Counted from the first letter of the stretch, positions 1 to 13,209 are shown. The stretch is 64,000 bases of DNA from Chrysoporthe austroafricana (GCA_001051155.2 JYIP02000007.1:1428342-1492341), one strand, 5' to 3'. The notes: generated by a model not told the origin, from the sequence alone. Translations and numbers: made by a program.

Positions 1-1
1 C

Positions 2-3000
2 CAGACAGAGATTCGTGAGACACAAGAGGCTATCGCGACTCTTCGCCGGCGGATCAAGGCGATGGAGGCACAAGGTACGACTAGGATCAGTCTCGTTTCG
101 TTGCTAAGTCGACCGCTAACACGGTCTTAGACTCGAAGAAGAAAACCTCAGGCTCGACATCGTTCGCGTATCCGTGGAATCCTCGAGACAGCTATCTTGC
201 TCCTAGTGGTCTCTCCACGCCTGCGAGTGCATCGACATCTGGCGCATCTGCTGCGGGCGTCGGCCAGCAGAAGCGTCCCCGCCCCTCGAACTTCGATGAT
301 GACGATAGCACCGGTCATCAGAACAAGTCCTCCAAGACGACCCCAAGCCCTGCACACACAGGCATCACCACTCCCTCCGTGAACGACGACTTCTTCGCCC
401 CCGACGAAGACTCTCTTATAGACCTGACGGGCGATGACGAAGACTTCGAGGAGGTAATCAGAAAGCAGCGTGCGCTCTTCGCCCGTCACGAACAACAGAA
501 GGAAGATGAGAGGATCGCAAGAAACCTGAGCCGCCGGTGGCAAGACAATTCCCCCAGCCCCCCTCCAACCGCTCCTCGCAACGGTGGATCTAGTGCGTTC
601 GACAGGATCCTGGATTTTCCACCTCAGTATCGAGGTACTCCATCGGCGATTGCATCTTCGCAAGGTATGGGTAGTGCTGGTCCCTCGAGTGCCCGGCCAC
701 CACAGTACCGCATGCCTGGCTCGTTCGACTTCGACGACTTTGACGAGAACAGCACTCTCAGCTTCGGCTTTAACGAAGGCCTCCTTGATCCCCAATCGCT
801 CAACAACGCTGTTGGGGTCCTTCCATCCGATACGTCCTCCTTCCAATGGAACAACCTACCACCAGCCCAAGGGTCCTCGGCCCTAAACTCTTCGGCTCCC
901 CAATTTCCGGCGCATGTTCCCAATGTACCGGCAGCAGAGTTGGCGCGGCGAGCAGCTATTGCCCGCCAACAAGGCTATGATTCTTTCGGCGGTCCAAGCA
1001 GCTCCAACTCGCCCGGATTTGGCTCTGCCAGTGCCTTCTCAGGTTCCTTCGCTGGATCTGAGCCCTTCACTGCACCTCCTGTCTATCGACCAGGAATGTT
1101 GAATTCTGGCACGTATAGTCCGCTGCAAAGCATAGGCGATTACGATATACCAGATCCTGCGCTCCCGTCCGCCACCCATGACTCCCTCTCAGCTGTGCTC
1201 GCCCTGACAAGCAACATCGATTGGGCCAATGGGCTTGATCAGTTGGGCAGACCATTGAATGACCGCCTCAGAAGCTTTTACGAAGATTTGCAGGACGATC
1301 CTCGGAAGACGCAAGAAGAGATTCGGGACCTCCTGGCGAATATCCGACCTGATGAGGACATTCCAGAAGAGGATCGCGTTGGCACCCCTGAAGCCCTTAG
1401 ATATCCTTTATACCCTCACCAACAACTCGCGCTAAAGTGGATGACCGACAGCGAAGAAGGCAAGAACAAGGGCGGTATCCTCGCCGACGATATGGGTCTC
1501 GGAAAGACAATCTCAACCCTGGCTCTGATGATGAGTCGGCAGTCGTCTGATAGAATCAAGACGAATCTCATTGTCGGTCCTATTGCTTTGATCAAGCAGT
1601 GGGAAACGGAGGTCAAGAAGAAGGTCAAACCCGGACACCAGCTGAGCGTCCTCCTGCTGCACGGAAAGAATGCGACGTACGAGGAACTACGCAGATACGA
1701 CGTGGTCTTGACGTCTTACGGAAAGCTGGGTCACGAGGAGAAGCGATATTCGAAGTGGATCGAAACTCATCCTAATGCCGACCCCAGCAACGATGTTGCG
1801 CTGGCAAAGAGTTGCCCATTGGTGCACCCGAAATCCAAGTTCTACCGTATCATCTTGGACGAGGCCCAGTGCATCAAGAACGTCAACACATACCAAGCAA
1901 AGGGAGCGTCACGACTGGACGCCACTCACCGTTGGTGTCTGACAGGAACGCCTATGATGAACGGGATTCACGAACTGTATTCCTTGATCCGGTTCCTCAA
2001 GATTGCTCCGTACCATAACCAGAAGGAGTTCAACAGGATGTTCGGTAGCTTGTCTTCCAAGTCCAGCCGAGCTCGTTCCTCTGGAGAGTATACGCGAAAC
2101 AAAGCAATGAAGGCCCTTCGGGTTCTCCTGAAAGCCATCATGCTTCGCAGGATGAAGACGTCCACGCTTGACGGCAAGCCCCTCCTCAATCTGCCCCCGA
2201 AGACGGAAGAAGTCGTGCACGTCGTTTTCGACGAGGACGAGCGGAACTTCTACACCAATCTGGAGGCGAGGACTAAGATCACGTTCAACAAGTACCTGCG
2301 TGCCGGGACTGTGGGCAAGAACTACTCAAACGTCCTGGTCTTGCTACTCCGCTTGCGTCAGGCTTGTTGTCACCCACACCTCAACTTGGATGTCGAGTAC
2401 GTTGGCAGCAGCGAGGTCACCGAAGAGGACATGAACGCCCTCGCGAAGACGCTGGCCCCAGAAGTCGTCTCTCGCCTGAAAGCAGCGAACGAAGAAGGCT
2501 TCAACTGTCCAATCTGTTTGGACGCAGTTATCGATCCGACTATCGTTCTTCCGTGTGGTCACAACAGCTGCGGAGAATGTTTTGCAACCCTCGTCGCGGG
2601 CGCTGCTGAAAATAATCTTCGAGCTGGTGAAGAGGGCAACAATTTGAAGTGCCCCGAGTGTAAGTGGCTTCCACTCATATTATTGTACCCCTCGACCTAA
2701 GTTGCTAGCCTGCATCCCCGGGTCCCGTCGTTGAGCGTCACATGTGCTGTTCACTTCTTTGTAGACTGCGTTCGACTAGGCGATTCTCCGGCTAACTTGT
2801 AATGAACTAGGTCGGGGTCCGGTCAACCCAAAACAAGTCATCAATCTGACGGCGTTCAAAGCTGTCCACATGCCTGAGGACAGTGCAGTTGAGGAAGCCG
2901 ACATTGAAACGGCTTCAGAGGCCAGCGAATCCGAGGACGACAGCTCATCCGATTCGGAGTCTGACTCAGACTCGGACAATGTTGGGCCTGCAGACGAGAT

Positions 3001-4046
3001 CGATCAGAACGGGAATCTCAAGGACTTCATTGTCGATAACGATGAGGAAGAGGGAGTGTCTGACATTGAGGACTCAGACGACGATACGTGCATCCCCCAG
3101 CCTTCGACTTCTGCGTCCAGGAAGAGTAAGAATAAGAAGCCCAGAGCTAAGAAGAGCAACGTGAAGGGCAAGGGCAAAGCGAAGGAGGAGGAGGTCAAGC
3201 CTCACATGCTGAAGACCCTCCGTATCGAGGCGAAGAAGAACAAGGCTGACTACAAGCGATACATGAAGTATCTCAAGAAGAACTGGCTACCTTCGACAAA
3301 GGTCACGAAATGCTGTGAAATCCTTCAGGGCATCCAGCAGAGCGGAGACAAGACCATCGTTTTCTCGCAATTCACCTTCTTTCTGGATCTGCTTGAGATT
3401 CCAATCAAGCACCACCTCGGCATCAAGTATTGCCGATACGATGGAGGCATGTCGCGCCACCAGCGAGACGCTGCGATCCAGGATTTCCAGGATTCGAATT
3501 CTCGCACGAAGGTCATGTTAGTGTCTCTGAAGGCCGGCAATGCCGGTCTCAATCTCACTGCTGCCAACCACGTCATTATCATGGGTAGGTTTCCTACAAT
3601 TCCCGTCCCCTTACAATATTGTCCCTTCTTTTCAGCATGTTACTCTATCCTCTCTCATCGATTGCGTCCTTCTCGATTGTGTCAACTCGAGACTGGGTTG
3701 GAATTTCAACTTTCCTATTGATGAAATGTGCTCTGAGAACCATCCTTCCCTTCACGAATGGTTTTCTTCAAGGATAGACCAGTTGCGCTAACTCCTGATG
3801 TTAAAAGATCCATTCTTCAACTTCTTTGTGGAGAATCAGGCGGTCGACCGCGCGCACCGCATCGGACAGCAGAAGCCAGTGTACGTGCACCGTATCCTTG
3901 TCAAGGATACAGTCGAGGATCGGATCATCGATATCCAGGAACAGAAGCGTCAGCTCGTCGACGCTGCTCTCGATGAAGGCGAGTCCAAGCAATTGGGCAG
4001 ATTATCGCTCCAGGACCTTCAGTACCTCTTCAACGGCAGAGATTAA
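2..4046 (+). CDS. ULS1: ULS1/RIS1-like SNF2 translocase with embedded RING finger (5' end outside window)
   Basis: Swi2/Snf2 ATPase of the family that strips or ubiquitylates SUMO-modified chromatin proteins in the nucleus. Exons 2-74, 131-2659, 2811-3584 and 3808-4046 join in one frame, giving 1,204 visible residues; the start codon lies upstream. Seen in order: a Ser/Pro/Asp-rich N-terminus, the Walker A motif DDMGLGKT (about nt 1486), the DEAQ box (1858), a C3HC4 RING (CPICLD, then CGHNSCGECF, then CPEC; 2506-2811) between the helicase halves, an acidic Ser/Asp linker, and helicase motif VI with AHRIGQQ (about 3855). Intron 2 splits the last RING cysteine codon, and the RING continues correctly after splicing (CPEC-RGP). 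The RING placement is what separates this group from other SNF2 proteins. The gene looks intact and is not expected to belong to the metabolite cluster. Confidence 0.9.
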
Positions 4047-4976
4047 CCGAGGAGTGGCCGCATATCAGCCCTTATGCCGCATTCGCCCTTTTCCTTGGAT
4101 CAACAAAATTGTCATCCCAGCTTTCTTGGGTGGTTTCTCTGTCAATCCCCCAGTTTTCGGTGGTCAGACCTCAAGACCTGAGACGGCCGTAGACGAGTTT
4201 TGCTTGCGAGGGATCCTTGTTTCGTGTTATTTTCCCATGCGGGGTGCGGGTCGGAAGCATGGCTTGTTGACTACGAGGTACATGATAGTGATATCCCATG
4301 TTTCTTTATTACGACGGGTGGCAGGTCTACGGCAAATGTACCACTATGCCGACGAGGCTCTACGACATTACGGTTGAGGCGTTACGGATAGAACTTGTAT
4401 CTGCAGAAGTCAGGTGGTGGTTTGATAGGACACCACACGAATGTCTCTAGGAATTGAACGTCTTGTAGAGCTGGCTCAAGCCGATCGATTATCAGTTGCC
4501 AAGATTGCAACGTTGCAATGTCGTGATCTGGGGTGGCGTTACTGCGAATTGCCTGGCACTCGTTGATTGACAGAGCTAAGAAAACTTGGTTGCAGGTTTT
4601 TTCGAGTGGACGGCTTCTGCTTCATGACAGACCCAGCCGTGCCAAATCCACAATATGATAGTTGCACGTGCTCTTGGGGAATAGATAGTGGTCTGCTGTG
4701 TCTAGATCCCTCGGGTGTCCACGTCGGCCGTAGCATAATCATCTGGGTGGGGAGAGATGAGAGCTGAGATGTAGCATGCTCAACAGGGTCTTGCCCCATG
4801 ATATTGAAGAAGCTCTGAGAAACGTCTCGCAAATCCTGCCCGACAAAAGACCGCCCTTGTAAACGAACCGCGCCTCCTATATTCCACCCAACGCCAAACG
4901 ACCGAGACCGAAAGACCCATAATATGGGTATATACAAACTCCCATAGAAGGGGGTCAAAAAAAGGCAATCGAATCC
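4047..4976. other. convergent intergenic spacer, no gene seen
   Basis: This is 930 bp between the 3' ends of two convergent genes. Short open frames here show no recognisable motif. It presumably holds both 3' UTRs. Confidence 0.6.
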
Positions 4977-7387
4977 TCAGCGGCCCTGAGCATCCACAGG
5001 CGCCTTGTCTCCCCCATTAATCGTCTCCCATGCTTTGCCCACCTTATCCGTCGTCCAGCTCCATGCCTTACCAAACTTATCCTTCGCCCAGTCCAGGAGA
5101 TCCTTCGCGGAATCGCCGAGGCTACCAAGCAGGTTCTTGTCCCCCTCGCCCGGTTGATCAACGCCCACAGGGTTCGACACGTCGCCTGTGACGACGGGAT
5201 CCACGCCGAGGGCTTTGGATGGGGATGGCGCCGGTGTCGGTGCCGGTGTCGGTGTCGATGTGAGGGTGTAGCTGGTCACGGGATCCGAGGGGACCTCGAC
5301 GGCGGGGACGTCGTTGTGCAGACCGGTCGGTCTCAGAGGAAGGCGGAGGGTACCGTTATTGGGGGCCGGGGTGAGGCCGATCGAGTCGCAGAGGATGTTG
5401 TAGACCTCGATGTTTTCTAGCGAGAATGAATTAGCATATTGACGGGTCCTGGGCTTGAGGAGGAAACTCACGGAATGGCTCGACCCTGCTGCCCGGCTGG
5501 TGGGGGAAAGCAGGGCCGCGAGCGATGAAGATGGCTCGCATCAGAGGGTGCTCGTGGTCGTACCCGTGCAGGCCGCGCGGGTGGTACACCAGGTTGTTCG
5601 CCTTAGCCTCCTCAATGTCAAACTCCTTCTTATCCACAATCGCCCAGCCGGTCTTAGGGACAATCCAAAGCGGCGCGATGCGCTCGTTGTTGGAAAAGTG
5701 GTACCGCTCGGGCATGTTGACGTCGCGCAGGTAGACGTCGAAGTTCGGGTTGGTGCTGGCCTTCTCGAGGAGCCCTTGGTACATCGCGTCGAGATCAGCG
5801 GAATCCTTTGGTCGCAAGCCGACCAGGGGCCAGCCGTCGACGTGGTCCACCTTGCTGAGGTCCACGAGATCGTCCATCTGAATCATCCGAGATACGTCGG
5901 TCGTAGCCATTCCGTGATCGGACACGACGATCACGTTGACGATGTTCGTCAGGTTTCGTGCCTCCAACCCGATGAATATGTCGTCGAGCATTGTGTCGGC
6001 GTTCTGGATTGTGGAGCGGATCTCGGTGCTGTTGGGCCCAAACTTGTGGCCATCAGCGTCAACATTAGGCACGTAGGCCGCGATGAGCTGTGGTCTCATA
6101 TCCTCCGTCCTCGCCTTTGGATCTTCCAGTCCTGGCCGATCTAGAAACTCGAATATCCTCGCGACCTTGTTCGACAGCTTCTCTTGGCCGTTATACTGGT
6201 CAAGGAACGCAGGCTCGACGTCGCCAAGATGAGCTTCGCTGCCAGGCCACATATGGATCGCGGTTCTGATACCATTCTGCTCCGCTGTAACCCAGAATGG
6301 CTCGCCATTCCACCATTTCGACTGCATGCTGACATCCGTGTCCGTGTAATAGAACTCCTGTTGTAGTTTGGGATCCCAGAAGCTGTTCCCCACGACTCCG
6401 TGAGCTTCTGGGTAGAGACCGGTGGCCAAGGTGAAATGGTTCTGGCAAGAGATCAGCCAGCCGCTCGAACCGGAATACCAGAGTAAGGAGACTTACAGGA
6501 AATGTGACGCTCGGAAAGGACGGGTTCATATATAACGGCGAAACACCCTCCTTCACGAAAGCATTGAGCCTCGGAGTCAAGCCACGCTGGAGAAAGTCTG
6601 CCCTGAACCCGTCCAAGCTGATTATGAGCGTGGTGGGAGCAAACAGCGCAGTGCCATTGCTGACGAGGGTCTGCGCCTTGAACGCCTTGGTCTTCGCAGA
6701 CATCTTCCATGCCACGAATGCCAATACCGCAAAGGCCGCCACGATCGACACGTATATCGCGGTCCATCGCCACCGGTCTCTCCTCCGCTGCCTCTTTGCG
6801 TCTGCCAGGTATCGGAGGCCGCGGCGGTCGAGTTCGTCGCTGTCCTCTCGGTCGCTGCTCCCGGCCGAGCTGCCTGTCTTCAGGGCACCCTCCTCCAGCT
6901 CGAACATCAGCTCGCCATCCTCGCCGTGATGTGCCTTCTCCATGAGCCTCTCTTTCTTCTCCCTCCTCCTCTGCCGCCTCTGTTTCCTGGATTCGCCTCG
7001 TAGGTCCTCCATCGACGCCTGCTGCGACAGCTTGTCCGCCGGGCTGACCGACCGACTGCCCGCGCTCTTCGGGCCCGAGAACAGGTTGATCGGCGTCCGG
7101 ATCGAGAGGCCCGAGCCGATCCGCTTCTGGCTCGACCCCCTGCGCTCGCGCTCCTGGCGTCTGCGCGCGTCGATCACGAGCTGGTCCATCTCCTCCTCCT
7201 CCATCAGCACGATCCGGTCGTGGGCGCGCAGCTCGCGGCTGTTGCGCGCGCGCGCCTGGCGCTCGTCATCGTCGCTGTCGGAGTCCTGGTCGCTCCGCAG
7301 GGAGTTGGCGTCCGGGTCGTAGCTCTTGGCCGAGAGGAGGGAGCTGTTGGGCGACTTGGGGCGGTTGAGCGGCGTGAGGAGAGGCAT
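4977..7387 (-). CDS. type I phosphodiesterase / nucleotide pyrophosphatase, single-pass membrane protein
   Basis: Predicted ecto-nucleotide pyrophosphatase/phosphodiesterase (766 aa). Exons 6497-7387, 5472-6441 and 4977-5416 are separated by two 55-bp GT-AG introns whose removal restores the family core SVTFPNH-FTLATGLYPEAHG. About 205 basic/acidic cytosolic residues are followed by one membrane helix (about residues 209-227), so the catalytic part is luminal or extracellular (type II). Expected two-metal ligands are visible: LDGF, the Thr of TFPNH, DADGHKFGP, VVSDHGM and the late His in HGYDHEHP. The tail after the domain is Pro/Thr-rich and then amphipathic. I chose the ATG at 7387; an in-frame ATG at 7492 would add 35 low-complexity residues. 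It is adjacent to, but probably not part of, the metabolite locus. Confidence 0.88.
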
Positions 7388-9125
7388 TGTGGGCTGGGCT
7401 GGGCTGGACTGCGTTGTTTCTTCTCTCTTGCGTGGCTTTCGCCAGCAGCTGGGAAGCGAGGCACTAGGAGACGAGGACGTTGCGCATGGCAAGTTGGCGC
7501 CGAGAGTGATTACGACGACGGTTCGATTTCAGGGGTTTTTCATTGCGAATTGCGTCTCCAATCTCTGTGACGCCGAATGCGTTATCAGGGTGGGTCAGGT
7601 GGCATGGTGAGAGTGATGCACTGCAGACCCTTACGCTAAGATGAAGTTCGACCCGGGGCTGAGGGCAGAGGTCTAACCCTGCTGATGCTGACCCCCCTGG
7701 ACGAACCCAGCAACGGCATCTTCCTTTAATACTACCATTCTAGACGATGCTTCGCATAGCACTAAATTTAGAATGGCTCTATAAATTCTCGTACTCTCTA
7801 ATATCGACGCTGTGGGTCAGCGAGCGAAGCAAATGTTGCTGAAGCCAGTCAACCTCGCTTTTGGGCTCACCTCCCTTTTGATATCGTCCTTGGCTATGCA
7901 GTGATCAACCTGGGTCTTGCTACTGAGTATGTCCTTGAGCACCACGACTTTGGAAAACCATTACACATTCAGAATGCCGGGTCTCTGGTCTGATCAGCAA
8001 GTTGGCTGCTGAGACTAAGTCGATAGTAGTGACATTCTCAGAATCAGCAAAAGGCGTCTCCACGCGTATACGACATGAAAAGGAGGTAGTCATAAAAGTC
8101 AGCGGTAAAAGGGTCGCGGCCATGCAGTTGAACGAATTGTAGACCGTTGGTCCAATCTTTCAATATAGGCACAAATAGACCTTCTTAACTACTAGACAAT
8201 TATCTGTTGAAATGCCAAAGGGGCGCCTTCGGCATATTGCCCCTAGTAGCGCAACCTACTGTAGTATGTTGGGTTTAGCATGTTCCATGGAGATGCTTCT
8301 TCTGGAAAGTTCTATGGGGCTGATATGGACTACAACGTTGGTATATAGTCAGCCTGTTTCGACCCACTCAACACTCTGTCAAAAAGCAAGTGAAGAAAGA
8401 AAAAAAAAAAAAGCAACAATTTAATACGCTCTTTTACCTTTGGCTTCAGTGTATTCGATCACTCTGCGCTTCTATCTAATGCCTACGTCAACGACACGGT
8501 GAGCCCTTGTATCTTCAAGTCAGTCAGTACTTGAACTGCAATTACTGCTCCTCTCTGCGGTTACCGTGCCTGCCTAGGTTCTGTAGCTCAACATTACCTG
8601 TCGAGCGTGTGATGCTTGCAGTATGTGACGCACCGAGGTTTGTGTGGGCAGTTACAACGGACTGGCTTGAAGGGTTATAACATTAGTGCCCCTAGTAGTT
8701 CCGTAAGTGGAACAGCTTGGAAAGGAGGGTTTACTTCCTCGTTCAGTATATACCGACCACCAAACATTGTCATTACAACAGTTGTAGCAATATGTGGTTC
8801 ACGATGGCGTCATCGATGTGCGCGAGGCAGCTCCAAAGCCTGCATGTTCAAATGTCCTTTGCTCAGGCGAGATGACGGGTGCAGAGGACAGACGACTTGG
8901 TTAAACAGGTCTTGGTTATCGTTCTACATGTTCGTATGGCCGATTAATTCTAGTAGTACAGACACAATACGTAGTGCTCCCTCCGTGACCCTTCCCCCTG
9001 CAATATGTATGTATCTGCTACATATTCACACAAAGCTCCTACAAGCCGTGAACCCCCCTCAAGTACTTTGAAACCTTCCGCTCCCTCACTTAAACTGCAC
9101 TCACCGTCGTCTGTATCTGGCCCGA
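7388..9125. other. long intergenic region, no gene recognised
   Basis: About 1.7 kb, more AT-rich than the flanking genes. It contains the phosphodiesterase promoter and the 3' end of the rhodopsin-like gene. The longest open frame (8616-9071, +) has no identifiable motif and stop codons are frequent in all frames. The 12-mer TGCCCCTAGTAG occurs twice (about 8237 and 8688). Confidence 0.55.
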
Positions 9126-10567
9126 TCAGGGCTTCAGGGCCTTCAGCGACTCACCATCGTCCTCGACCCGGCGCCAGCCGTCGTCGTGCGAGAAGTCGAC
9201 CGTCATGAGGCCCGAGGTCGGCATGGGCAGCTTCCACGTCTCGTGGTCGTACGCGGTGCCCTCGAGCTGCCGCGCCGTCGCGAGGAGCGTGTCGTGGAGC
9301 TTGTGCAGGTAATACCGCGCGCGGCCCCCCTTGTTGCCGAGTGAGGTCGACGGCGTGTTGCGCCGCTGGTTCGCCTCAACGTTGACGCTGCGCTTCTCGC
9401 GGTGCTGTACGAAGAGGGAACGGAAGGAGATGGCGCAGGCGACTAGGAAGGCTAAGTTCGGAACAGGATCAGTGCCTATCATACCAACGGGGAAAGATAA
9501 AAGAAGCGGGGGTAACGGGCGACAATATCAACATTCAAGCGCGCCCCAACAAATAAGACGTACATGTGAGATATTCTACAAAGAACCAAAACGGCCAGCT
9601 GATGTTAATCTGCTGCAACGCGTACGTTGGCGAATCCTGAATGACACTGGCAAAGGTCCCTCGAACGATGGCGACGGAAACGGTGAGGCCGACCAGGCAG
9701 AAGATGGCCGAGAAGACCAGCTTCTGGCGGAGCGAGACGCGAGTTCGCCACAGAATCCAGATGGGGAACACGATAACTGTCGCAGAACGGCAACGTTAGC
9801 AAAAGACTGGAGGACGAAGAGGGAAAGGAGGCGACTAAACTGAGCAAATCTGAGACAATGTCGAGGACGGAGGCCGTGATCTCCTTGACGAATATATCGT
9901 GGAGAGAGGCCGGCTGCATGCACGTGGCAATGACAACGTCAATATTGCCAAACATGCACTGATACTGGTTCAGCCCAACCCCTGCAAGCCCACACGCCAT
10001 GATGAGCGCGGAGCAGATCCACCACACGCGCATGTACAGAGGGATCTGGCGGCCCAAGCGGTAGAACAGGGCCAGGAACGACGCCTTGATGAGCCAAAGG
10101 CCGACGTAGACCAGAATCGACATGACACCAGTGGCGCGGATCGCTGCCTGGGTGTCGTCCAGGAAGGTCGGCCCGGGCACGTAGGTGCCCTCGACGGCGT
10201 GGGCCATGTTGTACATGTCGCGCGCGTGCAGCTGCCAGAGCGCGGCCGAGACGATGTAGATGGCCAGGGCGGCGGCCACGAGCCAGTCCTCGACCAGCAG
10301 GCGGTCGAAGCACACGAAGCGGATGTAGGCGCGCGCGAAGAAGCAGACGCTCGACAGGGCGACGGCCACCCACGCGAAGGTCTTGTGCTCACACATATAT
10401 TAGTTGTTATCAGTGACCGGACTGGGTTGGCCAGGTTCCCATCTCTGTCTGATTCTCGCAAAGTGGGAGGTTGGGGAAACTCGCAGGGACATTTTCTGTA
10501 CTGTAATAAACAGACTACTCACGAGAAAGGCCTCGACCGAGATCAACTGATCAGTACCGAGGTTCAT
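9126..10567 (-). CDS. rhodopsin-like (PTH11-related) seven-helix integral membrane protein
   Basis: Fungal-specific polytopic membrane protein of the 'rhodopsin domain' family (376 aa). Exons 10523-10567, 9841-10387, 9564-9776 and 9126-9451 add to 1,131 nt. Features seen: several hydrophobic spans (for example AWVAVALSSVCFFARAYIRF, WLVAAALAIYIVSAALW, GVMSILVYVGLWLIKASFLA), the conserved 'DxLIVFPIWILWRTRVS' segment across the exon 2/3 junction, and a hydrophilic C-tail. The 15-codon first exon ending in EAFL and continuing HKTFAWVA is typical of this family. Its role is usually unknown; members act as plasma-membrane sensors or candidates for surface perception. The donor of intron 2 (GTTTAG) is weak, so that junction is less certain. 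Confidence 0.8.
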
Positions 10568-11368
10568 AATTTCCGAAAGAATAGATAGCTGCCTCCAATG
10601 ATTGCTGGGAATCAATGTTATCAAGGCCTAAAAGCAATGACGACCCTCAAAGAAGAGTGATTCTGGAGTTTCAACAAGAGTTCCAACTCTGGGAAGCGAG
10701 AGAAACGAGAGAAGCGAGGGAGCAGTGCAGTAGGCCAAGGACTCTTCAAGCAGAAACAGAGTCTTTGGCGACGAACGAGAGATCTTGACTTTTTTTTTTT
10801 CTTCTCTCCTCTTTCTGTTGCTGTTCGGTCTCAATCTAGAGACGAGAAAGATCGGGAACTCTGCACGGAGCGGGAGATGGAAAGAAGAGAATACAAACGG
10901 CCAGGCTTCAGTTTCATGTTGTAGCCGCCGCAAGACGGCACAGCCCGCTACGGTGGGCGTCTAAATATCTATTGGAAATGTCTTCCTCCCTGGCAAGGCG
11001 TCACCCCATTCGGACTCGCACCGCTGAGGACGGTCTCCTGTGGACCACGAATAGCAACCAACGAACCCCCCTCCCCCCTTCATCCCCTAAAATAAGAACA
11101 CTCGAATGGTTAATGGGGGAGGGGGAAAAAAAGTAGAAACGGGTAACGTGCCGCGCCCAGGCTGAAAGCTACTATGCTCTTTCTAGCCAATGGAGGGAAT
11201 CCCCCGTAAGCATTACAGTGATGACAAGGCATTGATTACTCTTGTGCAGAGAATCAAGCAGTTTGTGTCAGACTCTATTGCCCCAGTTATGCATAAGCTA
11301 GCTACATATGACGAGCAGAAACAGCCCCCGCCAGCTGACTAGTAATGACGGGTAATCGAGTAGGTAAA
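10568..11368. other. intergenic region, no gene seen
   Basis: 800 bp upstream of the rhodopsin-like gene and downstream of the alpha/beta hydrolase. It contains A/T and G/A homopolymer runs (for example near 10791 and 11115-11135). No conserved open frame was recognised. It is a plausible left border of the metabolite cluster. Confidence 0.5.
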
Positions 11369-12508
11369 TTATCCGTCTTCTTGCTCGCCACCCAGCCCAC
11401 CACCGCCACCCAGCGCCTCGCGGAAGAAGGAATCCATGGCATCCAGGAGCTCCTCGGCCCCGTCCCCAGTCATGACGGACAGGTGCCGTCCGCTCGGCAC
11501 CACCAGCAACCGCTTCCGGGGCGTGGCCAGGCGCGCAAAAGCGGCGCGCTGCTCGTCCGGACTCGAGATGTCGTCCAGCTCGGGGACCACGACCAGCACC
11601 GCCAGCCGCTCGTCCACCATGTCGAGCAGCTCGAGGGGCCGGGCCAGCGCCATCTTGTGGAACGTCTGCAGCGTGACGCGGTCGCGGAAGCCCGGGACGC
11701 CGAGCGCCGCCGCGGCGCGCATGAGGCCGTAGGCCTCGAGCCCCCCGGGCCCCCCCGCGCCGCCGAACCCGGCGACGTTCTCGCCGCGGGGGTCGAAGGG
11801 CGCGAGGGAGAGGGGCTCGCTGCCCCCGCGCAGCTGCGAGACGCGGTCGCGGATGAGGTGGGCGAAGGTGGCGCGGCGGCGGTCCGGGCGCACGAAGCTG
11901 AAGAGGGGGCACACCATGACCAGGGCGCACGGTCTCGGGTCGACGGCGGCGGCGCAGCCGCTGACGGTGCCGCCAAGGGACATGCCCCAGAGGAGGATCT
12001 GGCGGGGGTTCACCGTCGGGAGGGCCGATGTGAAGGTGATGATGTCTGCTCGTGCGGGCGCGTCAGTATTCCTCACGGCTCCCAAGATTTAAGGTAGTGG
12101 AGAGGTGGCATTGTCTGGCGCACCCGAGAGGTCCTCGGCCATCTGTAGAGGATCAATCTGGTTCCTCGGCAGCCCACCGCTTGCGCCGACACTTCTCGCG
12201 TCGTAGATGAGGACGTTATAGCCCCGGGCCTGGAACCTCTCGGCGACCTCGGGAAGCGAGAGCTCCTTGATACAGTTAAACTAGTTTGGGGTTATAGACG
12301 GTAAGTGAGTGAAGTAGAGGAGCAAAAGACGCGTGAAGCTTAGAAGAACCAACAACAGGGAGGGAAAAAGGAAAGGCGCCATTACACCGTGTGACATGAT
12401 AATAGCCGGGCCCGGCGCCGGGTCATGAACAGCGAACAGCCATCCGCGGATCGTGATACCGTCGATGGTCTTGCACTCGACCTCTGTGTACCTCGCAGAT
12501 GAGCTCAT
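11369..12508 (-). CDS. alpha/beta hydrolase, polyketide-transferase (Af380) / DltD-like family
   Basis: Serine hydrolase-fold enzyme of 318 aa. Exons 12386-12508, 12124-12280 and 11369-12045 add to 957 nt. The first junction rebuilds the family signature MSHG-FNCIKE. The nucleophile elbow is WGMSLGG (Ser116), an acid is available around VPELDD, and the His lies in SGRHLSV near the C-terminus, so the triad looks intact. Several proteins of this family sit next to fungal HR-PKSs; the fumagillin enzyme Af380 transfers the PKS-bound acyl chain to an alcohol. This gene is divergent from the PKS across about 700 bp, which fits a trans-acting release or transfer enzyme for a synthase with no thioesterase domain. 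The catalytic outcome (hydrolysis or transfer) cannot be told from sequence. Confidence 0.82.
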
Positions 12509-13209
12509 AGCGAATGTAATAACAGACTAGAAGCACCAAGGGCAAAGGGCAAAGGAAAAGAAACCAAGGAGACCGGGGGCGGGGGGTTGGATGCGGGAGC
12601 ATGCCAGAGACCACCACCAAGATTATGCAGAAGGGCAGGCAGCGCAGAACAAACCTAAAGGGTGGCAAGGAAGAGCATTATACAACAGCTAACTAGCCCT
12701 ATGAGATCTGTCACTTGATGTCTCCTCCCACGCCCAAACAGGGACTATTGCGAACCGCACCACCAAACAAGCAAAAAAGTTCCGAGGGAGGGACTGGAGA
12801 AGATAGGATTACATCGAGGATTACGACAGTCCAATAGGCGGGCGCAGTCAACAGCGGCCACTAAGCTTACACACAAGAAGTCCCGATCAGGTAATAAGAT
12901 AGTCAGACATGTTATGGGCTGCTGCTGTTCTTCCTGTTGTTCGAAGAGGGTGGATGCTTTTCTGGTTCGTGGCGGTTTACTGGTTGGTTTGTTGATTTAC
13001 CTGGCCATTCTTATGTCCTCTGGACTATTCCCCCTTCAGAGAGCCTTTGGCACCGGACAGATCCTCTCGGTACGAAGGAGAAAGATCTGGACATTCAAGG
13101 TCCGAGACAACCAGCCCCAACCACGACCGTACGAGGATCCTATCGGCTGACAGGACAAGACAGACATCATAGATGCTCTCGTGCGAGCATCACCAGAAAC
13201 AAAAAGAAA
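12509..13209. promoter_or_regulatory. shared divergent promoter of hydrolase and HR-PKS
   Basis: 700 bp separate the start codons of two divergent genes predicted to act in the same pathway, so this is probably a bidirectional promoter. The last 30 bases before the PKS ATG are A-rich (ATCACCAGAAACAAAAAGAAA), a common fungal start context. I found no obvious Zn2Cys6 palindrome or tox-box-like element by eye. Confidence 0.5.

Noticed and set aside
8205..8783. Possible solo LTR starting TGTTGAAA and ending ACAACA
   Set aside because: No matching target-site duplication and no second copy to compare.
12509..13209. Tox-box-like (TOXE target) element in the PKS promoter
   Set aside because: Looked for ATCTCNCGNA in both orientations here and near the secreted oxidase; no match found by eye.
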